Assembly (NCBI RefSeq): GCF_050750585.1 | Contig: NZ_JBOJLM010000012.1 | Coordinates: forward strand, 1 to 64,000 | DNA from: Salinimicrobium sp050750585 | GTDB lineage: Bacteria; Bacteroidota; Bacteroidia; Flavobacteriales; Flavobacteriaceae | Length of the DNA stretch: 64,000 nucleotides | Reading direction: 5' to 3' | Shown: piece by piece, positions 1-8,673 of the stretch | How the letters are laid out: each line of letters begins with the position of its first letter | Position numbering within the stretch: position 1 is the stretch's first letter | Translations under genes and position numbers: made by a program | Notes under the pieces: generated by a model | Told to the model about the DNA's origin: nothing | Seen by the model: the letters and a program-made list of their open reading frames with translations, nothing else | Database searches by the model: none

Positions 1-12
1 TAAAAGCTTTTT

Positions 13-2280
13 CTAAGCAGCGTTCTGCTTCTTTATAAGGTTAAGAGCAGAACCTTCCTTGTACCACTCAATTTGAGGTAGGTTATAGGTGTGATTTGCC
101 TTAATAGTATCCTTAGAGCCATCTGCATGCACAACTTCTATTGTAAGCTGCTTATCTGGCGCAAAACCTTCAAGATCGATAAAGTTGAAAGTGTCATCTT
201 CCTGGATTAGATCGTAATCACTTTCATTAGCAAAAGTAATTCCTAACATACCCTGCTTTTTCAAATTGGTCTCGTGAATTCGGGCAAAAGATTTCACCAA
301 CACTACTTTAACACCAAGATGTCTTGGCTCCATAGCAGCATGTTCTCTGGAAGAACCTTCGCCATAATTGTGGTCTCCAACTACCACTGTAGGTATTCCC
401 GCAGCTTTGTACTTTCGTTGGGTTGCAGGCACACCATCATATTCACCGGTAATCTGGTTCTTTACGAAGTTGGTTTTCATATTGAAGGCGTTCACAGCAC
501 CAATTAGACAGTTGTTTGATATATTGTCAAGGTGACCTCTAAAGCGCAACCATGGTCCCGCCATAGAGATATGGTCTGTAGTACATTTTCCGTGAGCTTT
601 AATAAGAAGTTTTGCTCCCGTTAAATTTTTACCGTCCCAAGGCTGGAATGGATCAAGTAACTGTAACCTTTCAGAGTTAGGATTAACTTTAACCTCTACA
701 CTAGAACCATCTTCGGTAGGAGCAAGATATCCAGGATCTTCAACATCAAAGCCTTTTGGAGGCAATTCAAGACCTGTTGGCTCATCAAGTTTCACATATT
801 TCCCATCTTCATTAAGAAGCGTATCTCTGGAAGGATCAAAATCCAATCTTCCTGAAATTGCAATTGCAGCCACCATTTCAGGCGATCCTACAAATGCGTG
901 GGTATTAGGGTTACCATCTGCCCTTTTTGAGAAGTTTCGGTTAAACGAATGTACAATAGTATTTTTCTCTTCACCTTTACGGTCACTTCTATCCCACTGT
1001 CCAATACATGGCCCACAGGCATTAGTAAAAATAGTGGCATCAAGATCTTCAAAAATTTGTAACAAACCATCTCTTTCGGCAGTAAAACGAATCTGTTCAG
1101 ATCCAGGGTTAATACCAAAATCAGATTTAGCTTTTATTTTTTTATCTACTGCTTGTTTGGCAATAGAAGCAGCCCGTGTAAGATCTTCATAAGAAGAGTT
1201 GGTACATGAACCTATCAAGCCCCAGTCTACATTAATTGGCCAGTCATGTTCTTTGGCTTTTTCAGCCATTTCTGAAATTGGCGTAGCAAGATCTGGTGTG
1301 AAAGGTCCATTTAAATGAGGCTTAAGTTCAGAAAGATTGATTTCAATCACTTCATCAAAATACTGCTCGGGGCTAGCGTAAACTTCAGGATCACCGGTAA
1401 GGTGTTCTTTCACTTCATTGGCAGCATCTGCAACATCGGCACGATTTGTTGCACGAAGGTACCTCGCCATAGATTCATCATAGCCAAAGGTAGAAGTGGT
1501 TGCTCCAACCTCAGCTCCCATGTTACAAATAGTTCCTTTTCCGGTAGCCGACATTGATTCGGCACCTTCTCCAAAATACTCGATGATCGCTCCAGTACCA
1601 CCTTTAACGGTAAGTATTCCAGCTACTTTTAAGATCACATCTTTTGATGAAGTCCATCCAGAAAGCTTACCTGTTAGCTTAACTCCAATTAGCTTTGGAA
1701 ATTTTAGCTCCCATGCCATTCCTGCCATCACATCTACAGCATCTGCACCACCAACACCTATAGCAACCATTCCAAGACCACCGGCATTAACCGTATGGGA
1801 ATCGGTACCAATCATCATTCCTCCAGGGAAAGCGTAATTCTCCAGTACTACCTGGTGAATAATTCCCGCTCCCGGTTTCCAGAATCCAATCCCATATTTA
1901 TTCGAAACAGATTCAAGAAAGTCAAAAACCTCATCACTTGATTTTTTTGCGCTAGGTAAATCAAACTGAGCTCCAAGTTTTGCCTGGATCAGGTGATCAC
2001 AATGTACTGTAGTAGGAACGGCTACGTTCTTCTTCCCAGCCTGCATAAATTGCAGCAAAGCCATTTGAGCAGTTGCATCCTGGCAGGCAATCCTGTCTGG
2101 CGCAAACTCTACATAATCTTTACCTCGTGTAAATTTTTGAGTCGGTTTTTCATTCCACAAGTGGGAATAAAGGATCTTTTCTGAAAGGGTTAAAGGTTTA
2201 CCAACAGCCTCACGTGCGGCATTAACGCGCTCGCCCATCTGGCTGTAAACCTTCTTGATCATATCAATATCGTATGCCAT
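13..2280 (-). CDS. acn: Aconitate hydratase (TCA cycle)
   Basis: Interconverts citrate and isocitrate via cis-aconitate in the cytoplasmic TCA cycle. The 755-residue protein has the length of the mitochondrial-type aconitase branch, shorter than the roughly 890-residue AcnA/IRP branch. The three cysteines that should hold the 4Fe-4S cluster are visible: Cys359 in GLIGSCTNSS, and Cys422 and Cys425 in TNACGPCIGQ. The C-terminal swivel domain carries the GDHNYGEGSSREHA substrate-binding segment. The start is an ATG. A -7-like box lies about 30 bp upstream, followed by a long gene-free stretch, so the gene is probably transcribed alone. No citrate synthase or isocitrate dehydrogenase gene is adjacent. 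Confidence 0.97.
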   Translation of the reverse strand: MAYDIDMIKKVYSQMGERVNAAREAVGKPLTLSEKILYSHLWNEKPTQKFTRGKDYVEFAPDRIACQDATAQMALLQFMQAGKKNVAVPTTVHCDHLIQAKLGAQFDLPSAKKSSDEVFDFLESVSNKYGIGFWKPGAGIIHQVVLENYAFPGGMMIGTDSHTVNAGGLGMVAIGVGGADAVDVMAGMAWELKFPKLIGVKLTGKLSGWTSSKDVILKVAGILTVKGGTGAIIEYFGEGAESMSATGKGTICNMGAEVGATTSTFGYDESMARYLRATNRADVADAANEVKEHLTGDPEVYASPEQYFDEVIEINLSELKPHLNGPFTPDLATPISEMAEKAKEHDWPINVDWGLIGSCTNSSYEDLTRAASIAKQAVDKKIKAKSDFGINPGSEQIRFTAERDGLLQIFEDLDATIFTNACGPCIGQWDRSDRKGEEKNTIVHSFNRNFSKRADGNPNTHAFVGSPEMVAAIAISGRLDFDPSRDTLLNEDGKYVKLDEPTGLELPPKGFDVEDPGYLAPTEDGSSVEVKVNPNSERLQLLDPFQPWDGKNLTGAKLLIKAHGKCTTDHISMAGPWLRFRGHLDNISNNCLIGAVNAFNMKTNFVKNQITGEYDGVPATQRKYKAAGIPTVVVGDHNYGEGSSREHAAMEPRHLGVKVVLVKSFARIHETNLKKQGMLGITFANESDYDLIQEDDTFNFIDLEGFAPDKQLTIEVVHADGSKDTIKANHTYNLPQIEWYKEGSALNLIKKQNAA

Positions 2281-2729
2281 ATCTTGAATTTATTAATATT
2301 CTGAAGTGTTGCAAAATTACAAATTCCTGCCCGATTTAAAAAATTATAACCAAACCTGAAAATTACCTGAAGATAATTTATCAGTTCATGAAAAAACTAT
2401 ATATAAAAATAAGCTAATGCTATAAAATTAGCATAAAAACAAGAATATGGTAAATATGAAGCTTTATTTTATCCTTTCTGAAAAATAAGTAGCCTCCAGC
2501 CTGTAAATTTTTCAGCTAAAACAAGTGCACAACAACACTATTCAATAACAAGAGAGACAGTCTTTTGAAGCTGTGTCTGGATAGTATAAATGGAAGATTA
2601 TTAATAATTCAGCAAACAGTGCTCCTGAAGATAACAGGGAGGAGAACCAATTAACTAAAATAATTTGTGCACTATATTTCGGAAGTAAACATAATGCACA
2701 CTAAGAAGTTTTATCAGCCTTAAAAAATC
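2281..2729. other. Gene-free stretch between moxR and acn
   Basis: About 450 bp of A+T-rich DNA with no convincing ORF on either strand. The part next to acn holds its probable promoter. The rest is the 3' flank of moxR; only weak imperfect inverted repeats are seen there and no clear intrinsic terminator. I see no RNA gene or heptad array in it. Confidence 0.6.
2312..2319 (-). promoter_or_regulatory. Possible -7 box of acn
   Basis: TAATTTTG on the minus strand fits the Bacteroidota -7 consensus TAnnTTTG, 31 bp upstream of the acn ATG. No TTG is found at the expected -33 distance, so this is a half-match only. Confidence 0.4.
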
Positions 2730-3683
2730 TTAGAGCAGACTCTTGATAATATGTTCTTCCGAAATTCCTTCGGCTTCGGCTTTGTAATTTTTAATCACCC
2801 TATGTCTAAGAATTCCAAAGGCCACTGCCTGCACATCTTCAATATCGGGTGAAAATTTCCCTCTTACCGCTGCATTAGCTTTGGCTCCTAAAATGAGATT
2901 TTGAGAAGCTCTTGGTCCGGCGCCCCAGTCTACATACTCCTTTACAAGAGGAGTAGCTCTATCTCCTGCGGGTCGGGTTTTCCCCACAAGGTCTACCGCA
3001 TACTCCACGACATTATCGGCCACAGGTATGCGTCGAATCAGGTGCTGAAAATCGACAATTTCACGAGCGGTAAATAGAGGATTTATTTCTTTTACCTCAT
3101 CTGATGTCGTATTCTTCACTACCTCGATTTCCTCTTCAAAGGAGGGATATTCCAGTTTGATGGCAAACATAAACCTATCAAGCTGCGCCTCGGGTAGTGG
3201 ATAGGTACCCTCCTGCTCAATAGGATTTTGGGTTGCGAGCACAAAATAGGGCAAGTCTAATTTATAGTGTTGACCGGCCACGGTTACCGACCGCTCCTGC
3301 ATGGCTTCCAGTAAAGCTGCCTGGGTTTTAGGCGGAGTTCTGTTGATCTCGTCAGCAAGAATGATATTACCAAAAACAGGGCCTTTTATAAATTTAAAAT
3401 GCCGGTTCTCATCTAATATCTCCGAGCCCAGAATATCACTCGGCATAAGATCTGGAGTAAACTGAATTCTTTTAAAATTAAGCCCAAGGGCCTGGGCTAT
3501 GGTATCAACCATCAGGGTCTTGGCAAGACCCGGAACTCCAATAAGCAGGGAATGACCTCCCGAAAAAACAGATAAAAGGATCTGGTCTATTACTTGTTGC
3601 TGACCAACAATTCTTTTGGCGATTTCCTGCCTCAATTGCTGATGCCGTTTAACCAGATTTTCTACCGCTTCTACATCTGTCAT
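2730..3683 (-). CDS. MoxR-family AAA+ ATPase
   Basis: MoxR-type AAA+ ATPases act as chaperone-like ATPases and usually partner with VWA or DUF58 proteins. The 317-residue protein has Walker A (GVPGLAKT), Walker B (LADEINR), the family segment TPPKTQAALLEAMQER and the sensor region ATQNPIEQEGTYPLPEAQ. I chose the ATG at 3683; an in-frame TTG nine bases upstream would add three residues. The gene follows the SurA-like gene by about 18 bp on the same strand and is the last gene of that operon. The usual DUF58/VWA partners are not downstream, so it is an orphan MoxR attached to an outer-membrane folding operon. Confidence 0.93.
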   Translation of the reverse strand: MTDVEAVENLVKRHQQLRQEIAKRIVGQQQVIDQILLSVFSGGHSLLIGVPGLAKTLMVDTIAQALGLNFKRIQFTPDLMPSDILGSEILDENRHFKFIKGPVFGNIILADEINRTPPKTQAALLEAMQERSVTVAGQHYKLDLPYFVLATQNPIEQEGTYPLPEAQLDRFMFAIKLEYPSFEEEIEVVKNTTSDEVKEINPLFTAREIVDFQHLIRRIPVADNVVEYAVDLVGKTRPAGDRATPLVKEYVDWGAGPRASQNLILGAKANAAVRGKFSPDIEDVQAVAFGILRHRVIKNYKAEAEGISEEHIIKSLL

Positions 3684-3701
3684 GCCTGCCAAAAATATCG
3701 T

Positions 3702-5138
3702 TTATTTCTTAAGCCAGTTGCTGGAATATTCGCAATCTCTATACTCCCCATTTACCTTAACATAGGTCTCCTTGATCTTCTCTGCCTGCCATTTTTCAAT
3801 AGCTTCAAGCTGCTTATCCCTAAGAGCAAGTTCTTTGATCTTGTTAAAGTCCTGGGCGTAGTCTGCCTTATGTTCTTTATACCTGTTAGTAACAGTAATT
3901 AATTTATAAAAAGGTCTTCCGGTATTGTCCTGATCTGTGATAATGTTCGAAACCTCTCCCTTCTCAAGATTGACAACCTGCTCATATAGCAACGGATCGA
4001 TTTTAGTAAGTTCAAATCTTGTATCTCCAGTTGTGGGGTTCAATAATTTCCCTCCGCTTTCACGAGTTTCTTTTTCATCTGAAACTTCTTTGGCAGCATC
4101 GGCAAATGAAATTTCATCATTACTGATCCTTTCTCTTACATTTTCTATTTCGTCAAAAGCTTTTTGCTTGGTTTCTTCGGTAACATCAGGAATTAAAAGG
4201 ATGTGACGCACATCTACCTGCTGCCCACGAATTTTGTCAACCATAAGAATGTGATAACCAAATTCAGTCTTAAAGGGTTTGCTCACCTCCCCTTCCTGAA
4301 GGGAAAATGCAGCATCTTTAAATTCTTTTACAAAAGGATCCTGACGGGTAAGCGTAATTTTTCCTCCCGAAGATCTCGAACCTGGATCCTGAGAATACAA
4401 AACCGCTTTTGTAGCAAAGCTGGCTCCATTCTCCAGTACATCTGCACGCATTTCATTCAATCGTGCTATATTTTCATCTTTTTCTTCCTGCGGAATTTCC
4501 GGTTTTACTACGATCTGTGCAATTTCCACCTCATCCCCAAATACAGGACGCTCGTCTTCAGGAATCTCTGTAAAGAATGCCCTCACCTCTTCAGGAGTGA
4601 TCTCTACGGCATCAACAATTTTCCGCTGCATTTCAGAAGCAAGCCTGTTCTGCTTGTTAATTTCAAAAAGTTCAGCTCTAAAGTCAGCTTCACTATCCTT
4701 TTTATAGAACTCGAGTACTTTTTCAAGAGAACCTACCTGTTGGGTCATATAAGCTAACTGCTGATCAATATTGGCATTGATCTCGGCATCAGAAACTATG
4801 ATACTGTCCTGTATGGCGTGGTGAGCGTAAAGCTTGTTCTCCATTAACCTTCCTGCAAGGTTACAGTTGGTCACATCTTGAGTAGAAACGCCCTGGCTTT
4901 GAAGCTCAAGGTACATCTTATCAATATCACTTTCAAGCACCACAAAATCACCAATTACTGCTGCTACACCATCTACCTTAAAACGGCCACTCCTGTCCTG
5001 TATTTTTTGCTGTATTTCCGTTTCAATACCAATTGCGGTACTGTCGGTAACTACTACTTCCTGCGCATGAACATTGCTCCCGCCCATGATAAAGGATAAT
5101 AGGCCCAGTGATTTAATTATAGATCTCAAATTCGTCAT
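3702..5138 (-). CDS. SurA-like periplasmic peptidyl-prolyl isomerase
   Basis: Predicted periplasmic chaperone/PPIase for outer-membrane proteins. An N-terminal signal peptide ends near VHAQ. It is followed by a SurA-type N-terminal helical region (VIGDFVVLESDIDKM and on) and then two parvulin-like domains, one around residues 200-315 (EIAQIVVKPEI, with FVKEFKDAAFSLQEGEVS), one around 320-430 (VDVRHILLIPD). This is the E. coli SurA layout, at about 478 residues. The ATG at 5138 gives the best signal peptide; an upstream ATG at 5150 is in frame. Either start overlaps the 3' end of the preceding lipoprotein gene, which implies translational coupling. Confidence 0.92.
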   Translation of the reverse strand: MTNLRSIIKSLGLLSFIMGGSNVHAQEVVVTDSTAIGIETEIQQKIQDRSGRFKVDGVAAVIGDFVVLESDIDKMYLELQSQGVSTQDVTNCNLAGRLMENKLYAHHAIQDSIIVSDAEINANIDQQLAYMTQQVGSLEKVLEFYKKDSEADFRAELFEINKQNRLASEMQRKIVDAVEITPEEVRAFFTEIPEDERPVFGDEVEIAQIVVKPEIPQEEKDENIARLNEMRADVLENGASFATKAVLYSQDPGSRSSGGKITLTRQDPFVKEFKDAAFSLQEGEVSKPFKTEFGYHILMVDKIRGQQVDVRHILLIPDVTEETKQKAFDEIENVRERISNDEISFADAAKEVSDEKETRESGGKLLNPTTGDTRFELTKIDPLLYEQVVNLEKGEVSNIITDQDNTGRPFYKLITVTNRYKEHKADYAQDFNKIKELALRDKQLEAIEKWQAEKIKETYVKVNGEYRDCEYSSNWLKK

Positions 5139-5973
5139 TTTTAATAGCATCTTGTGTAATGTCTTTTTCTAATTTTTTAATGAGATCCAGCTTTCTTTTA
5201 TTAAGCAGGATCTGCTTTATGCCCGGCAAGGAATACTCCAGGGGCGCCTGTTCATTGCGCAACTTAACATCCTCAACAGAGACCAAATATACTCCTAATG
5301 AGTCTTCAAGCTGCATAAAATTTTTGTTTTTTAAGAATTCAGGATTGTCCTGAGGCGTTAAAGGCCGAATTTTATCGTAAACCTGTTTTGTTTTAACCCA
5401 AACAGAATCATTGAGCGAATATGAATTGAACTGAATGGCCATATCCAGCAATGCCTGCCTGTCTTCCTGGTTAAACCTGATAAACCGTTTTTTAATAGTT
5501 TCAAAGTCCTTGTTGTTCTTGGTAATATTGATATACCTCACCTTCACAAGGTTCTCATTAAGAAAAAAATTCTCTCCATTTTCTTCGTAATAAGCTTCGG
5601 CTGCCTCTCTTGAAATACTGGTATCGAGTTCGCGGGCCACAATAGCATCTGTATAGGCTTTAGCATAAAGTTCGTTCTTGTAGTTCTGCACCAGGCGATC
5701 AAACTCTGCCTGCTGTTCACTACTCAAATTAACCCGTGCCCTGTCAAGCAGTAATTTTTGAGTAGCCCAGCGGGTAATGAAGTTATTTACCAAAAGCGTA
5801 CTGTCTTCAGGAGAAGTGTTGGCCGAAATCAAAGTGGCGACATCATCCCTGTATAGATATGCATCATTTACGCGTGCAATGACCTCTTTCTCTTCAGGTT
5901 CATTAAGCAAGTTGCAGCTTCCGGTTAAAAAGCCCAAAAAAAGTAAGAAGAAAAGTCCTTTTTTGACAGTCAA
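5113..5973 (-). CDS. PpiC/SurA-like lipoprotein
   Basis: A 286-residue predicted lipoprotein: hydrophobic KKGLFFLLFLGFLTGSC ends in a lipobox with Cys20. The mature part resembles the N-terminal helical region of SurA (EEKEVIARVNDAYLYRDDV), followed by a region that may be a degenerate parvulin domain. Its place directly upstream of, and overlapping, the SurA-like gene suggests a helper in outer-membrane protein folding; this is inference. No ATG is available in frame and the start is TTG at 5973, which puts the signal sequence at the very N-terminus. A strong Bacteroidota promoter lies 26 bp upstream, making this the first gene of the operon that continues into surA-like and moxR. Confidence 0.82.
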   Translation of the reverse strand: MTVKKGLFFLLFLGFLTGSCNLLNEPEEKEVIARVNDAYLYRDDVATLISANTSPEDSTLLVNNFITRWATQKLLLDRARVNLSSEQQAEFDRLVQNYKNELYAKAYTDAIVARELDTSISREAAEAYYEENGENFFLNENLVKVRYINITKNNKDFETIKKRFIRFNQEDRQALLDMAIQFNSYSLNDSVWVKTKQVYDKIRPLTPQDNPEFLKNKNFMQLEDSLGVYLVSVEDVKLRNEQAPLEYSLPGIKQILLNKRKLDLIKKLEKDITQDAIKNDEFEIYN

Positions 5974-5998
5974 ATTAATCTTAAATATTATGAGTTTG

Positions 5999-6028
5999 CA
6001 AAAATACGAATTCCAAACAGTATACCAA
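5999..6028 (-). promoter_or_regulatory. Promoter of the PpiC-like/SurA-like/moxR operon
   Basis: Minus strand: TTG, exactly 19 bp, then TATTTTTG. This is a full match to the Bacteroidota sigma consensus (TTG at -33, TAnnTTTG at -7) and lies just upstream of the TTG start at 5973. Confidence 0.75.
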
Positions 6029-6117
6029 CCTACAGATAAAACGAAAGAATTTCACAAAAATTTTACTTTTGGCGTGGCTTTCGCTATGCTAAAGTCAAAG
6101 AAGCCAAATTTCATCAC

Positions 6118-6363
6118 ATGTCTAAAGAACGCAAACTAAAACTTATCTGGGATTTTCGTGGTCCTGATTCCGAAATTACCGCAAAACATCACGCTCATCA
6201 CTTACAGGAATTCTTTAATAACAACGCTTTATCAATAAATATTTTAGGTAGCGAAAAATTATCTGAAACCCATGCCATTGCTTTTTTGGTAGTGACTAAC
6301 GATGAAATGCCCGCGGTTCGTGACGCTCTAAAACCTCATCGCGGACAGCTTTATGAAGATTAA
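6118..6363 (+). CDS. Conserved hypothetical protein, 81 aa
   Basis: Small soluble protein starting MSKERKLKLIWDFRG. It is acidic and histidine-containing (AKHHAHHLQEF) with no signal peptide or membrane segment. I do not recognise a characterised family. Its compact alpha/beta appearance, ATG start and codon use like its neighbours support a real gene. It lies 145 bp from the divergent PpiC-like lipoprotein gene and upstream of ompH. Function unknown. Confidence 0.7.
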   Translation: MSKERKLKLIWDFRGPDSEITAKHHAHHLQEFFNNNALSINILGSEKLSETHAIAFLVVTNDEMPAVRDALKPHRGQLYED

Positions 6364-6408
6364 TAAAAAAATATTTTCTTAAAATCTTCATAAATGCCTC
6401 TGCTCCTT

Positions 6409-6416
6409 TATATTTG
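6409..6416 (+). promoter_or_regulatory. Possible -7 box of ompH
   Basis: TATATTTG, 19 bp upstream of the ATG at 6436, matches TAnnTTTG. No TTG is seen at -33. Confidence 0.45.
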
Positions 6417-6435
6417 CGAAAATCAAAACAAAATC

Positions 6436-6945
6436 ATGAAAAAATATCTTTTAGTTTTAAGCTTTACCTTCCTTAGCCTTACAGCCTTTGCACAGTCAAA
6501 AATAGGAACCATAGATGCCGATTATATCCTGAACCAATTGCCTGAAATGACCCAGGTCAATGAAGGACTCAAAACCTATAATGAAGACCTTCAAAAAGAA
6601 CTTGAATCAAACGTCACTAAATACGAAATACTGGTAAAGGACTACCAGGCAAACAGCTCCACTTTTTCTGAAGAAGACAAAAAAACAAAGGAATCAGAGA
6701 TTATGGGTCTTGAAAATGACATTAAAGGTTTTCGTCAAAAAGCCAGCCTAATGATGCAGATGAAGAGAAATGAACTTACCAAGGCACTTTATGAGAAGAT
6801 CAATGCCGCCATGCTACAGGTGATCCAGGAAGAGAATTACACCCAGATCTTCCATGCCGGCGGAAATAGCCTGGCCTATTCTGCTGAAGAATTTGATATA
6901 ACCGTGAAAGTTCTTGATAAATTAGGAATTGTAGTGAAAGAATAA
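6436..6945 (+). CDS. OmpH/Skp-family periplasmic chaperone
   Basis: Skp/OmpH proteins are periplasmic trimeric chaperones that hold unfolded outer-membrane proteins. The 169-residue product starts MKKYLLVLSF with a signal peptide ending near AFAQ. The conserved segment KIGTIDADYILNQLPEM follows, then long charged helices with coiled-coil character (residues about 40-110), then a C-terminal segment LQVIQEENYTQIFHAGGNSLAYS. I chose the ATG at 6436; the 14-codon upstream extension would disrupt the signal peptide. Its proximity to the SurA-like operon fits a shared role in envelope biogenesis. Confidence 0.92.
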   Translation: MKKYLLVLSFTFLSLTAFAQSKIGTIDADYILNQLPEMTQVNEGLKTYNEDLQKELESNVTKYEILVKDYQANSSTFSEEDKKTKESEIMGLENDIKGFRQKASLMMQMKRNELTKALYEKINAAMLQVIQEENYTQIFHAGGNSLAYSAEEFDITVKVLDKLGIVVKE

Positions 6946-6946
6946 A

Positions 6947-7012
6947 TTCAGTAGTCAGTGGTTCAGCAGTCAGAAGTGCAGGCTAATGACTGAAGGTCAA
7001 CCACTGCAATCA
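6947..7012. repeat. Degenerate heptad array (CAGTNNT type)
   Basis: Directly after the ompH stop the sequence reads in 7-base words: CAGTAGT, CAGTGGT, TCAGCAG, TCAGAAG, then more degenerate copies. It has no coding potential and belongs to the window-wide family of 7-bp-period intergenic arrays. Confidence 0.55.
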
Positions 7013-7030
7013 TTGACATAGCTAAAAAAA

Positions 7031-7076
7031 AGGAGGGTCTCAAAAATGGCATTTTTGAGACCCTCCTTTTTTTTTT
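7031..7076. terminator. Bidirectional terminator between ompH and guaB
   Basis: A perfect 18-bp stem (AGGAGGGTCTCAAAAATG and its complement) around a single central base, with an A tract on the left and a T tract on the right. It can terminate both convergent genes. The top of the stem is the recurring AAAAATGNCATTTTT palindrome. Confidence 0.9.
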
Positions 7077-7083
7077 GGGCTTT

Positions 7084-7128
7084 GCCACTATCTAACTCTT
7101 AACTACAAACTCCTGAACTATGAACTAT
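7084..7128. repeat. Degenerate heptad array (AACTNNN type)
   Basis: Seven-base words such as TAACTCT, TAACTAC, AAACTCC, TGAACTA, TGAACTA fill the gap between the terminator and the guaB stop codon. It belongs to the same 7-bp-period family as the array after ompH, with a different word. Confidence 0.5.
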
Positions 7129-8597
7129 CTGCTGTAGTTAGGTGATTCTTTTGTGATGGTCACATTATGAGGATGGCTTTCATTTATTCCTGAAGCTGTT
7201 ATCTTCACAAACTTCGCCGATTCCTGCAAAGTAGCAACATCTTTTGCGCCGCAATAACCCATTCCGGCACGCAGGCCTCCTATAAACTGGTGGATACTTT
7301 CATATAGATCCCCTTTATAAGGAACGCGTCCTACAATACCTTCCGGCACCAGTTTTTTAATATCATCTTCCACATCCTGAAAATATCGATCTTTAGAGCC
7401 TTGTTTCATAGCTTCTACAGATCCCATTCCGCGGTAAGACTTGAATTTTCTTCCTTCGTAGATAATTGTTTCTCCCGGCGATTCTTTTGTACCTGCCAAA
7501 AGTGAGCCCAGCATCACGCAATCGGCTCCGGCAGCAATAGCTTTTGGAATATCTCCTGTATAGCGAATTCCTCCATCGGCAATTACAGGAACGCCGCTGC
7601 CTTTAATGGCTGCTGCAACTTCCAGTACGGCCGAGAATTGTGGAAAACCTACCCCGGCAACCACTCTTGTAGTACATATTGATCCTGGACCAATTCCTAC
7701 TTTTACTGCATCGGCACCGGCTTCTACAAGATATTTTGCAGCCTCGGCAGTAGCAATATTTCCAACCACTACTTCCAGATCAGGAAATCTTCTTTTCACC
7801 TCCTTAAGTACTGTCACCACTCCTTTAGTGTGCCCATGGGCCGTGTCTATAACAATAGCATCCACTCCTGCTTTCACCAAAGCTTCGGCTCTTTCAACTG
7901 CATCACCGGTAACGCCAATGGCAGCGGCTACGCGCAGCCTTCCGTAGGAATCTTTATTTGCAATAGGTTTTTGAGTAAGCTTTGTAATATCCCTGAATGT
8001 AATAAGTCCAACAAGTTTATCTTCAGAATTTACAACGGGCAGTTTTTCAATCTTGTTCTGCTGCAGTATCACTTCAGCATCTTCAAGGGAAGTGCCTTCG
8101 GCTACAGTAACCAGATTCTCGGAAGTCATCACTTCCGAAATTGGCCTGTTATTATTTTTTTCAAAGCGCAAATCGCGATTTGTCACTATTCCAAGCAGTT
8201 TTCCATCCTCATCAACAATGGGAATACCGCCAATACTATGCTCACGCATATTTTCTTTAGCGTCTTTCACCTTTGCTGTAATTGGGAGGGTGATAGGATC
8301 AATGATCATCCCACTTTCTGCCCGCTTCACTTTTCGCACCTTGAGCGCCTGTTCTTCGGCGGTCATGTTTTTGTGCAAAACACCAATTCCTCCTTCACGT
8401 GCAATGGCAATAGCCATACGTGATTCGGTCACAGTATCCATAGCTGCGGAAACAATAGGCACATTGAGGCCAATGTTGCGGGTAAACTTAGATTGAATAT
8501 TAACTTCGCGGGGAAGGATTTCTGAAAAGGCAGGGACTAAGAGTACGTCATCGTAGGTGAGTCCTTCGCCCAAGATCCTGGAGGTGTGTGCGATCAT
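7125..8597 (-). CDS. guaB: IMP dehydrogenase
   Basis: Oxidises IMP to XMP with NAD+, the committed step of GMP synthesis. The 490-residue length is normal for bacterial GuaB. The TIM barrel is split by a Bateman module of two CBS domains around residues 95-205 (MIIDPITLPITAKVKDA; VMTSENLVTVAEGTS). The catalytic cysteine is in the loop GIGPGSICTTRVVAGVG, and the flap segment YRGMGSVEAMKQGSKDRYF follows. The start is an ATG. A possible -7 box lies 24-31 bp upstream. It is transcribed alone and ends against the terminator shared with ompH. Confidence 0.97.
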   Translation of the reverse strand: MIAHTSRILGEGLTYDDVLLVPAFSEILPREVNIQSKFTRNIGLNVPIVSAAMDTVTESRMAIAIAREGGIGVLHKNMTAEEQALKVRKVKRAESGMIIDPITLPITAKVKDAKENMREHSIGGIPIVDEDGKLLGIVTNRDLRFEKNNNRPISEVMTSENLVTVAEGTSLEDAEVILQQNKIEKLPVVNSEDKLVGLITFRDITKLTQKPIANKDSYGRLRVAAAIGVTGDAVERAEALVKAGVDAIVIDTAHGHTKGVVTVLKEVKRRFPDLEVVVGNIATAEAAKYLVEAGADAVKVGIGPGSICTTRVVAGVGFPQFSAVLEVAAAIKGSGVPVIADGGIRYTGDIPKAIAAGADCVMLGSLLAGTKESPGETIIYEGRKFKSYRGMGSVEAMKQGSKDRYFQDVEDDIKKLVPEGIVGRVPYKGDLYESIHQFIGGLRAGMGYCGAKDVATLQESAKFVKITASGINESHPHNVTITKESPNYSR

Positions 8598-8620
8598 GGC
8601 AATTAAGATTTAATTGCGTG

Positions 8621-8628
8621 CAAATATA
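8621..8628 (-). promoter_or_regulatory. Possible -7 box of guaB
   Basis: TATATTTG on the minus strand, 23 bp upstream of the guaB ATG, matches TAnnTTTG; the -33 element is not clear. Confidence 0.45.
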
Positions 8629-8673
8629 CATTCTTTTCACCAGAAGAGAGCATTATATTTGATTAATTCATTT

